DNA of 5,805 nucleotides from CAYRMV01 sp964425255 (GCA_964425255.1 CAYRMV010000184.1:1-5805); one strand, 5' to 3'; shown: positions 1-5,805, numbered from the stretch's first letter. The notes: generated by a model not told the origin, from the sequence alone. Numbers and translations: made by a program.

Positions 1-83
1 AATATAAATTAATTTACTGATAATCAATTGTTTATATTTTTTGTCATGTAGTTAGTTCATTCAATTAAAATCTAAAAATCAAC

Positions 84-1016
84 ATGATAGAACGAATTCA
101 ACGGGTATCGCTTCGCAATGTTTGGAAACATGAGGCTCATGACTTTACGGTTTGGCTAGAAGCGAACATAGATGTTTTAAGAGAAATTCTTGGTTTTGAA
201 ATTCTGAATCCCGAAAGAGAACAATCAACCGGAAATTTTGCTGTTGATATAAAAGCGGAAGACGCTTCTGGAAATACGATTATCATTGAAAATCAACTCG
301 AAAAAAGTGATCACGACCACTTAGGTAAGATTATTACCTATTTGGCTGCGTTCGATGCTAAAGTGGCCATCTGGATCGTTGCACATCCAAGACAAGAACA
401 CATAGACGCTATTTCTTGGCTGAACCAAGGTAGCAATGATTGTGATTTTTATTTACTACAATTAGAAGCTATCCAAATTGGAAACTCTGCTCCTGCCCCA
501 TTGATTACAAAAATTGTCGGACCAAGTGAAGAAGCAAAACAAGTTGGACGCATCAAACAAGAAGATTCAATGCGGCATCAGTTACGCCTTGCTTTTTGGA
601 CAAGACTTCTTGAACTTTCAAAAAAAAGACACACGCTCTTTCAATCCATTTCTCCAACCAAAGACACATGGATTGGGACGAGTGCAGGTAAAAAGGGATT
701 TAATTATTCTTATTGGCTTACAAAGGATTCCATTCGTGCTGAACTTCGTATTGATCTCGGAAAAGATTCGGATATGGAAAATTTACGCCTTTTCAATCAA
801 TTGAAAGTTTACCAAAATGAAATTGAACATGTTTTCGGTAGTCCCTTAGAATGGAACGAAGCAGAAGGTTTTCGTGTATGCATTCTCCGTAAAGTAATCC
901 ACTTAGGAGGATACAGAAATTCTGAAAACGAATGGGACTCAATCATCAACGAAGCAATTGATGTCATGAAAAACTTGGAAACTGCAACACGTCCTTTTAT
1001 TCAAAAATTAGCTTAG
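84..1016 (+). CDS. DUF4268 protein with N-terminal PD-(D/E)XK-like nuclease region
   Basis: The 310-residue protein has two parts. Residues about 20-145 resemble the nuclease-like N-terminal region of DUF4268 proteins: a helix with FTVWL (21-25), the LGFEIL strand (36-41), then D55 in FAVDIKAE, the strand IIIENQ (66-71) and HLGKIITYLAA (79-89). D55 and E69 sit where PD-(D/E)XK enzymes carry metal-binding acids; E69-N70-Q71 replaces the usual E-x-K, a variant I associate with this family. Residues about 160-305 form the DUF4268 domain: HQLRLAFWTRLLE (165-177), the aromatic stretch GFNYSYWL (205-212), RAELRIDLG (218-226) and a C-terminal helix. No signal peptide or membrane segment is visible, so it should be cytoplasmic. 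The biological role of the family is unsettled; a DNA-related or defence function is inferred from the fold. The start ATG follows an AT-rich leader without a Shine-Dalgarno motif, as is usual in Bacteroidota. It is a single-gene unit, convergent with the next gene. Domain call fairly sure, function unsure. Confidence 0.88.
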   Translation: MIERIQRVSLRNVWKHEAHDFTVWLEANIDVLREILGFEILNPEREQSTGNFAVDIKAEDASGNTIIIENQLEKSDHDHLGKIITYLAAFDAKVAIWIVAHPRQEHIDAISWLNQGSNDCDFYLLQLEAIQIGNSAPAPLITKIVGPSEEAKQVGRIKQEDSMRHQLRLAFWTRLLELSKKRHTLFQSISPTKDTWIGTSAGKKGFNYSYWLTKDSIRAELRIDLGKDSDMENLRLFNQLKVYQNEIEHVFGSPLEWNEAEGFRVCILRKVIHLGGYRNSENEWDSIINEAIDVMKNLETATRPFIQKLA

Positions 1017-1109
1017 GGGTTGAGGCAAGTTTTCGTTCTTTTTTTGATAACATCCTTTGAAAGTTATTCCTCATTCTTGTTATTTTAATTGTTTATATGC
1101 TGATAAATT

Positions 1110-1143
1110 GACTCAATCTTTTGAATTGAGTCTTATTTTTTAA
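1110..1143 (+). terminator. Probable intrinsic terminator of the DUF4268 gene
   Basis: A perfect 8-bp stem, GACTCAAT (1110-1117) and ATTGAGTC (1125-1132), encloses a 7-nt loop and is followed by a T-rich tail (TTATTTTTTAATT). It sits 93 nt after the stop codon of the plus-strand gene and before the convergent minus-strand gene. The stem has only three G-C pairs, so strength is moderate. The other strand has a short A-rich stretch before the stem and AATTTATC after it, so weak bidirectional action is possible. Confidence 0.7.
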
Positions 1144-1207
1144 TTAAGATTTTTTTGGGTACAAAGTCATTTTCATCCAAATCGGTTGTTCCAAGAAAAA
1201 AAAGATT

Positions 1208-1705
1208 CTATCGCTCTTTCATTTGAATTCCTGGAATAATCGTCTTTTCTAAATTTCCATCTCGTAATGGAACTATCAACATAGAATTTTTCAATTCACC
1301 TACCCGTTTTGCAGAAACATCGAAATGAAAACTATGAGTATCATGAATTCCGTATTCAAATCTAATTTTTCGGTATTCATCATAGACGTGCTGCAAGAAA
1401 ATCCCCTCATCTTTTTTTATTTTGTAAACTGAAAAATGCGCCATCGAATTGATATAGCATGCGTAACCTAAATCGACAAAAGCGTCAATTAAATCCTGGT
1501 CATGAACTCCATGCTGACAATACTTCATAAAAAGTTGATCGATTGTAATGTGAATAAAATTAAATTCATTGGAATGATATTTCCGTTTTTCACCCGTTTT
1601 TGGTAAAAAAGTCTGTATTAGCATTTTTAATGTATGCATTTGATCTTCATCTAATCTTTCTCTGAAAAGTTCAGGATTGAATTTTTTTAATTTCTCAGTA
1701 AACAT
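1208..1705 (-). CDS. Hypothetical 165-residue histidine-rich protein
   Basis: I do not recognise this protein. It is 165 residues long, has no signal peptide or membrane segment, and looks like a folded cytoplasmic protein: a charged, helix-prone N-terminus (residues 1-32), a basic stretch KTGEKRKYH (36-44), a mixed helical middle (52-115) and a C-terminal part with probable strands (SMLIVPLRDG, 141-150). It holds ten histidines, three of them close together in GIHDTHSFHFD (119-129) with two aspartates, which could bind metal, though nothing proves it; cysteines are at 63 and 83. That the frame is real is supported by its uninterrupted length, an ATG start, and a clear Shine-Dalgarno AGGAG (1711-1715 on the minus strand) 5 nt before it, stronger than at any other gene here. 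It lies 149 nt downstream of the exported-protein gene on the same strand, with a structured element between, so co-transcription is possible but separate control is as likely. Confidence 0.72.
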   Translation of the reverse strand: MFTEKLKKFNPELFRERLDEDQMHTLKMLIQTFLPKTGEKRKYHSNEFNFIHITIDQLFMKYCQHGVHDQDLIDAFVDLGYACYINSMAHFSVYKIKKDEGIFLQHVYDEYRKIRFEYGIHDTHSFHFDVSAKRVGELKNSMLIVPLRDGNLEKTIIPGIQMKER

Positions 1706-1710
1706 AATTT

Positions 1711-1715
1711 CTCCT
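1711..1715 (-). promoter_or_regulatory. Shine-Dalgarno site of the 165-residue orphan gene
   Basis: On the minus strand AGGAG lies 5 nt before the ATG, inside a purine-rich leader (GGTGAAATAGGAGAAATT then ATG). The other genes in this window start after AT-rich leaders without such a site. It supports the chosen start at 1705. Confidence 0.6.
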
Positions 1716-1752
1716 ATTTCACCTTCCTTTTTTGTTTGCCTTTTGCTTTTAG

Positions 1753-1822
1753 GAAAACAGGTAAATCAAAGCCTAACAGCTATCACTCTGTTCGATTTCA
1801 AGCGAATTAACTACCTGTTTTC
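1753..1822 (-). repeat. 70-nt nested inverted-repeat element, possible structured leader
   Basis: Perfect 11-bp inverted repeats GAAAACAGGTA (1753-1763) and TACCTGTTTTC (1812-1822) bound a 48-nt interior. Inside, AATC (1764-1767) can pair with GATT (1794-1797), and AACAG (1775-1779) with CTGTT (1788-1792) around an 8-nt loop, so an RNA from either strand could fold as a long interrupted hairpin. It lies between the exported-protein gene and the orphan gene, 47 nt before the latter's start. No T-rich run follows on either strand, so it does not look like a terminator. It could be a regulatory leader, a protein-binding palindrome, or a small repeat element; I see no target-site duplication at its ends. 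Confidence 0.55.
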
Positions 1823-1831
1823 ATTGTTCTT

Positions 1832-1845
1832 ACAAAGTCCTTTGT
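1832..1845. repeat. Small inverted repeat just after the exported-protein stop codon
   Basis: ACAAAG (1832-1837) and CTTTGT (1840-1845) form a short palindrome, 5 bp with a 4-nt loop as RNA, 9 nt past the stop of the minus-strand gene. There is no T tail, so it is at best a weak 3'-end stabiliser. The remaining bases of the 149-nt gap (1706-1854) show only the 70-nt element and the ribosome-binding leader. Confidence 0.3.
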
Positions 1846-1854
1846 GAATTCTAA

Positions 1855-2907
1855 TTAAAACCTTCTTACTGCACGAACTCTACATGGAATATCCTTGGAA
1901 CTTACATACGATTGTCCATAGTTGAAATTTTGTATCCATGCATCGATATTATAGTTTTCTGTTGAACTCCAATAAAATTCAAATTGAAAACCATTGGCTG
2001 TTCCTAAAACAGTATTGACAACAAAAGCAGCATTGTAACAAAGGTTTAACTCCCAAGCCGCAGGTAAGTACCAATCTGAAAATCCTCCTGATGAATAATT
2101 TTCACACAGATAAGCAGCGCCACTTATATCTCCTTGTGCAATCATAGCGGTTGTATTTGCTTGTCCGTCCATAGGACTTTGCGCTGTTGTACCTATTATC
2201 GTCCCTGTAATACTGCTGTATGTTGCAGAAGCGCTTACATCTGTTAATGATGCTATTAGCCCATGTTCAATACCATTTTCTTTCCAAACTGCGACTACTA
2301 TTCCTCCGCCAAAGAGTTCCCCAATATAATGTGTATTGCCACCAACACTCGATGCACTGATGGTATTACCAACAATTGTAATGTTGCTTCCTGCGGTAAG
2401 TTGATCTTGTTTGTTATTCCAATAAGAAGTATCTGTACTTGTTATTCCGCTTGCAACTGATACTCCAAATACAGGGTCTATTTCAGGTAAAATTCCCGTA
2501 AGTGATTCCGCTGTTTTCGAATGCAAAGCATAAGGAACACTTAATAATTGACTTGTTCCTGTAATACTGTAATTTGAACCTCCAGAGAGGTCTGTTTCTG
2601 TTTTGATAAAAAAGGGACCATTTGTCCAATCTATTGAAGCAAAAGACCCAAAAACTACCGTACCGGTTCCAATTTCAATACTAACTAATCCATTTGCATT
2701 AGACAAAGTTGACTGTGTTTCTATATAAACTGGTAAACCTGTTACCGAACCCTGTAAAATTGTAATGCGCATACCTACATTTGTGAAACTCACTAAAATG
2801 TTATTCCCATTTCTTATTACAGCTTGATAGCTCATTTTTTCAGGTGATTGAGCGAACACCATACTAGCAGTTAATATTGCTACAAAGATTGAAAGGATTC
2901 TTTTCAT
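1855..2907 (-). CDS. Exported protein with tail-fibre-like linker and DUF1566/Lcl-type C-terminal domain
   Basis: This 350-residue protein begins with a signal peptide (MKRILSIFVAILTASMVFA, cut near residue 19/20), so it is exported. Residues about 24-135 are a beta-rich domain starting MSYQAVIRNGNN and ending LLSVPYALHSKTAE (121-134), a combination I know from many exported Bacteroidota proteins. A low-complexity linker follows, with SYWNNKQDQLTAGSNITI (161-178), like the repeats in phage tail fibres and collagen-like proteins. The C-terminal domain (about 193-350) matches the DUF1566/Lcl type: YIGELFGGGIVVAVW (194-208), GLIAS, DWYLPAAWEL (278-287), YWSSTE (312-317) and a final CRVRAVRRF (342-350). 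That domain is found in surface proteins and may be lectin-like; the ligand is unknown. No T9SS sorting domain or lipobox cysteine is seen, so it may be periplasmic or secreted otherwise. It starts 2 nt after the stop of the upstream T9SS-sorted gene, so the two are an operon. Architecture fairly sure; role as adhesin or surface protein is inference. Confidence 0.83.
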   Translation of the reverse strand: MKRILSIFVAILTASMVFAQSPEKMSYQAVIRNGNNILVSFTNVGMRITILQGSVTGLPVYIETQSTLSNANGLVSIEIGTGTVVFGSFASIDWTNGPFFIKTETDLSGGSNYSITGTSQLLSVPYALHSKTAESLTGILPEIDPVFGVSVASGITSTDTSYWNNKQDQLTAGSNITIVGNTISASSVGGNTHYIGELFGGGIVVAVWKENGIEHGLIASLTDVSASATYSSITGTIIGTTAQSPMDGQANTTAMIAQGDISGAAYLCENYSSGGFSDWYLPAAWELNLCYNAAFVVNTVLGTANGFQFEFYWSSTENYNIDAWIQNFNYGQSYVSSKDIPCRVRAVRRF

Positions 2908-2909
2908 GT

Positions 2910-3431
2910 TTAGTTATTTTTGATGATTTTGAAAGATTGAACTTTTTTATTTTCTTCATTGACAACATAAAGAAAGTATGTTGAAGGTGAAAAATTAGCC
3001 GTGTTTACTTGCGTTTGATCAGCCGAAATTTCTGCTTCGTCTAATAATTTCCCATGTAAATCAACTAATTGATAAAACAATTTTTCGTTGTTGTAATTAC
3101 TTATTTGCAAGGTTAAATGATCCTCTGTTGGATTGGGAAAAACAGAGAGTAGTATATTCATTTCTGTTTCCAAAATTTCTAACTTATAAATCTCATAAGC
3201 TTGTTGAACTCCTTGACTAATTATTCCACTCGAAGTTGAATGGGTCGTGTAAACTACCTGACCTATGCTAAATGCGACAGAGCCACCACTCCCAGACGCA
3301 TTTCCTCCTGAAGAATTCACAGAAACTTGTGCTTGTCCAGTTGCTCCACAAAATAGCCCTATTCCGATTAGTAAAAAAAATCGGGGTCTTACATCTGATG
3401 TGTTTACTTGCTTGTAGTTGATTCGATTCAT
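2910..3431 (-). CDS. Small exported protein with T9SS type A sorting domain
   Basis: The 173-residue protein has a long N-terminal region with hydrophobic core FFLLIGIGLFCGA (18-30) and a likely signal-peptide cut after GQA (about residue 34). Next comes a Gly/Ser-rich stretch (36-51) and SVAFSIGQVVYTT (51-63) followed by QGVQQAYEI (73-81), a short module that often precedes sorting domains in flavobacterial proteins. Residues about 90-173 match the type A C-terminal sorting domain: SVFPNPTEDHLTL (96-108), a Y-x-L-V-D-x-x-G-K-L element (120-129), then YFLYVV (152-157) and a lysine-rich end (KIIKN). That domain directs cargo through the outer membrane by the type IX secretion system, after which it is usually removed. 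With only about 55 residues between signal and sorting parts, there is almost no passenger. It is the first gene of a two-gene unit with the DUF1566-type protein, 2 nt apart. Sorting call is strong; the role of the short module is not known. Confidence 0.85.
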   Translation of the reverse strand: MNRINYKQVNTSDVRPRFFLLIGIGLFCGATGQAQVSVNSSGGNASGSGGSVAFSIGQVVYTTHSTSSGIISQGVQQAYEIYKLEILETEMNILLSVFPNPTEDHLTLQISNYNNEKLFYQLVDLHGKLLDEAEISADQTQVNTANFSPSTYFLYVVNEENKKVQSFKIIKNN

Positions 3432-3781
3432 TTTCAGTTATTGTTGCATTCATTATTAACTTCTACCCTATTTCATCTATGTCATGAAACTGGTTTTGAT
3501 TTAATCCAAGGTTTTCAATAATCCTAGTCCTAAAACCTACCTCTACAATATTACATCATTTTTTTGAATTTTTCAACGAATTTTTTTATTCTAAAAAAAG
3601 TGAAACAATTTTAACATTTCCCTAAGCTTTCCAGTCTCAATATGTACCTATTAACTCACAGAACGTATGGAAACTCCAAACTGAATTATAACAGGTATGG
3701 CTCTTTTTAATTTTTCCCGAATAAGAATTAATTAGCTAAGTTTTATATCTTAGCAAACTAGATTGATTTACGTTAAATTTT
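3432..3781. other. Divergent intergenic region, 350 nt
   Basis: This gap separates the leftward T9SS cassette from the rightward hsdM operon and must hold both promoters. I found no exact match to the Bacteroidota -7 element TAnnTTTG on either strand, so no promoter is placed. It contains TTTCAT (3471-3476) with ATGAAA (3484-3489), AGGTTTT (3509-3515) with AAAACCT (3532-3538), a direct repeat of GAATTTTT at 3566 and 3578 (12-nt period), and a T7/A7 inverted repeat (3581-3587 and 3593-3599). The run of A/T tracts could be a bent or UP-like element. No gene is visible here. Confidence 0.55.
3735..3754. promoter_or_regulatory. Inverted repeat upstream of hsdM, possible operator
   Basis: GCTAAG (3735-3740) and CTTAGC (3749-3754) form a perfect 6-bp inverted repeat with an 8-nt A/T spacer, ending 27 nt before the hsdM start. 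The left arm also lies in the palindrome TTAGCTAA (3732-3739). Its place in the expected promoter zone would suit a repressor or a controller-type site, but no regulator gene is seen in the window, and a 6-bp repeat can occur by chance. Confidence 0.35.
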
Positions 3782-5353
3782 ATGGCTAAGAAAAAAGAAC
3801 TGAAAGAAAAAGCAATTGAAGTAACCCTATGGGAAGCTGCGAATAAATTAAGAGGCAGTGTTGAACCAGCAGAATATAAACACGTGGTTTTAAGCCTTAT
3901 TTTCTTGAAGTTTGCCAGTGATAAATTTGAAGAACACAAAGCCAAACTCATTGCCGATGGAAAAGAAAAGTACATCGAAATGGCGGAATTTTACAACATG
4001 AACAATGTTTTTTTCTTGGAAGAAATAAGTCGTTGGTCATACCTCATTCAAAAATCAAAACAAAATGACATTGCTTTAGTCATTGATACGGCACTTCATA
4101 CGATTGAAAAAAACAACAAATCCCTGCGAGGTGCCTTGCCAGATAATTACTTTTCCCGTTTGGGCTTAGATGTTACAAAGCTATCCTCATTGCTAGATAC
4201 AATCAATGACATCGACACAACCAAAGATCCTGATAACGATTTGGTGGGAAGAGTCTATGAATACTTTCTGTCCAAATTTGCCCTAGCAGAAGGAAAAGGA
4301 AAGGGAGAATTTTATACACCAAAAAGCATTGTAAACCTCATTGCTGAAATGATTGAACCGTACAAAGGCATTATTTACGATCCTGCGTGTGGGTCGGGGG
4401 GAATGTTTGTACAATCGATTAAATTTATTGAAGCGCATAACGGGAACAAAAAGGAAATTTCCATCTACGGACAGGAATACACCAATACCACTTACAAATT
4501 GGCTAAAATGAACTTGGCCATTCGTGGAATAAGTGGAAACCTAGGAGAAAGAGCAGCTGATACCTTTGCAGACGACCAACACAAAGACCTGAAAGCCGAT
4601 TTTATCATGGCAAATCCGCCTTTTAACCAAAAGGACTGGCGAGCAGAAACAGAATTGACAAATGACCCACGCTGGTTGGGTTACGAAGTGCCTCCAAAAA
4701 GCAATGCCAACTATGGTTGGATCTTAAACATGGTGTCCAAACTGTCTGAAAACGGGGTTGCTGGTTTTATCTTGGCTAACGGTGCACTTTCAGGTGGTGG
4801 TGAAGAATATAAAATCAGAAAAAAACTGATTGAAAACAATTTGGTGGAAGCAATTGTCATTTTGCCTCAAAATATGTTTTACACCACAAATATCAGTGTT
4901 ACACTTTGGATTCTGAACCGAAACAAAAAAGAACGTGTCATTGAAATTAATGGAAAAACTAAAAAATACCGAAATCGTGACGAAGAAATTTTGTTCATGG
5001 ATTTGCGTGAAGTTGGAATTCCATTTGAGAAAAAATTCATCCAATTTTCAGAAGATGAAATAACTCAAATTTCAGAATGCTATCATCTATGGCAGTCGTC
5101 GACAAGCTCTGACTCCCATAAATACGAAGATATTCCTGAATTTTGCTATTCGGCTAAAAAAGATGAAATTGTTGCAAAAGATTATTCCTTGGTACCAAGT
5201 AAATACATTGAATTTGTAAACCGAGATGAGAACATTGATTTTGATGAGAAAATGACCTCGTTAAGAAAAGATATTTCTCAATTGTTGGAAGAAGAAGCGA
5301 AATCCAAAGAAGATTTGTTGGCTGTATTTAAAGAGTTGGGCTATGGATTCTAA
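3782..5353 (+). CDS. hsdM: Type I restriction-modification methyltransferase subunit HsdM
   Basis: The 523-residue protein is a full-length HsdM, the subunit that transfers a methyl group from S-adenosylmethionine to adenine N6 in the recognition sequence of a type I system. The N-terminal HsdM domain is clear (LWEAANKLRGSVEPAEYKHV, 16-35, then LKFASDKFEE). The entry to the catalytic domain is GEFYTPKSIVNLI (175-187); motif I for S-adenosylmethionine binding is DPACGSGGMF (200-209); the catalytic motif IV is NPPF (278-281). A helical, charged C-terminus (about 485-515) probably contacts HsdS. No key residue is missing, so it should be active. It has no target-recognition domain and so depends on an HsdS, not in the window and expected downstream. 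The start ATG follows AT-rich DNA with no Shine-Dalgarno; it gives the usual HsdM N-terminus. The next gene overlaps its end by 11 nt, indicating an operon. Very sure. Confidence 0.97.
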   Translation: MAKKKELKEKAIEVTLWEAANKLRGSVEPAEYKHVVLSLIFLKFASDKFEEHKAKLIADGKEKYIEMAEFYNMNNVFFLEEISRWSYLIQKSKQNDIALVIDTALHTIEKNNKSLRGALPDNYFSRLGLDVTKLSSLLDTINDIDTTKDPDNDLVGRVYEYFLSKFALAEGKGKGEFYTPKSIVNLIAEMIEPYKGIIYDPACGSGGMFVQSIKFIEAHNGNKKEISIYGQEYTNTTYKLAKMNLAIRGISGNLGERAADTFADDQHKDLKADFIMANPPFNQKDWRAETELTNDPRWLGYEVPPKSNANYGWILNMVSKLSENGVAGFILANGALSGGGEEYKIRKKLIENNLVEAIVILPQNMFYTTNISVTLWILNRNKKERVIEINGKTKKYRNRDEEILFMDLREVGIPFEKKFIQFSEDEITQISECYHLWQSSTSSDSHKYEDIPEFCYSAKKDEIVAKDYSLVPSKYIEFVNRDENIDFDEKMTSLRKDISQLLEEEAKSKEDLLAVFKELGYGF

Positions 5354-5805
5354 GCGCAAACAAAGAGGAAAATTGCGAGAAAATGTAGTGTTTCCAGTTG
5401 CAGAAAGCAAAAGCGAAATGCCTGCCAATTATTCTTCTTTTGTGGAGGAACTGAAAGTTTTTATTCAAAAAGAAAAAATCACCAGCATTCTTCAATCCAA
5501 TCAACGGATGATTTTGATGTATTGGCATATTGGAAATTCAATTCTACTCAAACAAGAACAAGAAGGTTGGGGAACAAAAGTTATTGATCGACTTTCGTTT
5601 GACTTGAAAGAAGCATTTCCAGAAGAAACGGGATTTTCTCCAAGAAATTTAAAATACATGCGCAAATTTGCAGCGACATGGACAGATGTTGAAATAGTGC
5701 AACGCTCCGTTGCACAAATTCCATGGAGAAGTAATATTACGCTTTTAGATAAACTGAAAGACAACAACTTGAGGTTGTGGTATGCACAAAAAACGATTGA
5801 ACATG
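5343..5805 (+). CDS. DUF1016/YhcG-family protein, 3' end beyond window
   Basis: This frame opens at an ATG inside the last codons of hsdM (11-nt overlap) and stays open for 154 codons to the window edge. The visible protein matches the N-terminal domain of the DUF1016 family (YhcG-like): NYSSFVEELKVFI (29-41), MILMYWHIGNSIL (56-68), EGWGTKVIDRLSFDL (74-88), FPEETGFSPRNLKYMRKFA (92-110), QIPWRSNITLLDKL (125-138) and LWYAQKTIE (145-153). Family members carry a PD-(D/E)XK nuclease-like domain in the C-terminal half, which would lie beyond the window, so catalytic residues cannot be checked. The usual W-(G/S)-H-N near residue 128 reads W-R-S-N here, from memory of the family. Such genes are frequent passengers of type I restriction-modification operons, between hsdM and hsdS or hsdR; their exact role is not settled. 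The overlap implies translational coupling. A later in-frame ATG (residue 26) exists, but the overlapping one is favoured. Basic, unconserved-looking first 25 residues. Family call is strong. Confidence 0.9.
   Translation, partial: MDSKRKQRGKLRENVVFPVAESKSEMPANYSSFVEELKVFIQKEKITSILQSNQRMILMYWHIGNSILLKQEQEGWGTKVIDRLSFDLKEAFPEETGFSPRNLKYMRKFAATWTDVEIVQRSVAQIPWRSNITLLDKLKDNNLRLWYAQKTIEH

Noticed and set aside
35..43. TATTTTTTG before the DUF4268 gene as a Bacteroidota -7 promoter element
   Set aside because: It has one base too many compared with TAnnTTTG, and no suitably spaced -33 element was found.
514..804. Plus-strand open frame of 96 codons inside the DUF4268 gene
   Set aside because: It lies wholly within a well-supported gene in another frame, has a low-complexity composition and no recognisable domain.
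2263..2460. Plus-strand open frame antisense to the DUF1566-type gene
   Set aside because: It is the reverse of a clearly coding exported-protein gene, and its product is cysteine-rich and unstructured in look.
3268..3453. Minus-strand open frame of 61 codons over the start of the T9SS gene
   Set aside because: It begins slightly upstream of the T9SS gene but in another frame, and its translation shows no signal peptide or domain; the sorting-domain frame explains the region.
3581..3599. T7/A7 inverted repeat as a terminator
   Set aside because: The stem is only A-T pairs and no gene ends nearby; both adjacent genes point away from it.
3736..3975. Minus-strand open frame antisense to the hsdM start
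   Set aside because: It is opposite the conserved HsdM N-terminal domain and would also cover the hsdM promoter; a chance frame.
4790..5044. Minus-strand open frame antisense to hsdM
   Set aside because: Phe/Asn-rich mirror of a lysine- and glutamate-rich coding stretch, with no features of its own.
5328..5767. Two minus-strand open frames (5328-5528 and 5501-5767) at the right end
   Set aside because: Both are antisense to the DUF1016 frame, which matches a known family along its whole visible length.

Overview
The window is AT-rich DNA, most likely from the Bacteroidota and probably a flavobacterium-like lineage. The evidence is a short secreted protein ending in a type IX secretion (T9SS) type A sorting domain, a companion exported protein of a Bacteroidota-typical architecture, and mostly AT-rich sequence without Shine-Dalgarno motifs before the start codons. 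It looks like an accessory, mosaic region. No tRNA, rRNA, CRISPR array, transposase or integrase was seen.

Layout. From the left: (1) a plus-strand gene (84-1016) for a DUF4268 protein with an N-terminal PD-(D/E)XK-like nuclease region, followed by a good candidate intrinsic terminator at 1110-1143. (2) Convergent to it, a minus-strand gene (1208-1705) for an unrecognised 165-residue, histidine-rich cytoplasmic protein. Just upstream of it lies a 70-nt nested inverted-repeat element (1753-1822). (3) A minus-strand two-gene cassette, transcribed from right to left: a small T9SS-sorted exported protein (2910-3431), then, after a 2-nt gap, a 350-residue exported protein with a tail-fibre-like linker and a DUF1566/Lcl-type C-terminal domain (1855-2907). 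(4) A divergent intergenic region of 350 nt (3432-3781) with A/T tracts and short inverted repeats. (5) A plus-strand restriction-modification operon: hsdM (3782-5353), overlapped by 11 nt by a DUF1016/YhcG-family gene (from 5343) that runs off the right edge.

How the genes work together. HsdM is the N6-adenine methyltransferase subunit of a type I restriction-modification system. It needs an HsdS specificity subunit and normally an HsdR motor/nuclease, neither of which is in the window; they are expected to the right. The DUF1016 protein is a common passenger of such operons and is translationally coupled to hsdM here. The DUF4268 protein at the left is of a nuclease-fold family, but lies about 2.8 kb away in a separate transcription unit, so a joint defence role is only a guess. 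The two exported proteins between them form their own surface/secretion unit.

I found no system I can claim as new. The items most worth a second look are the DUF1016 insertion in the type I operon, the structured 70-nt element before the orphan gene, and the orphan gene itself.
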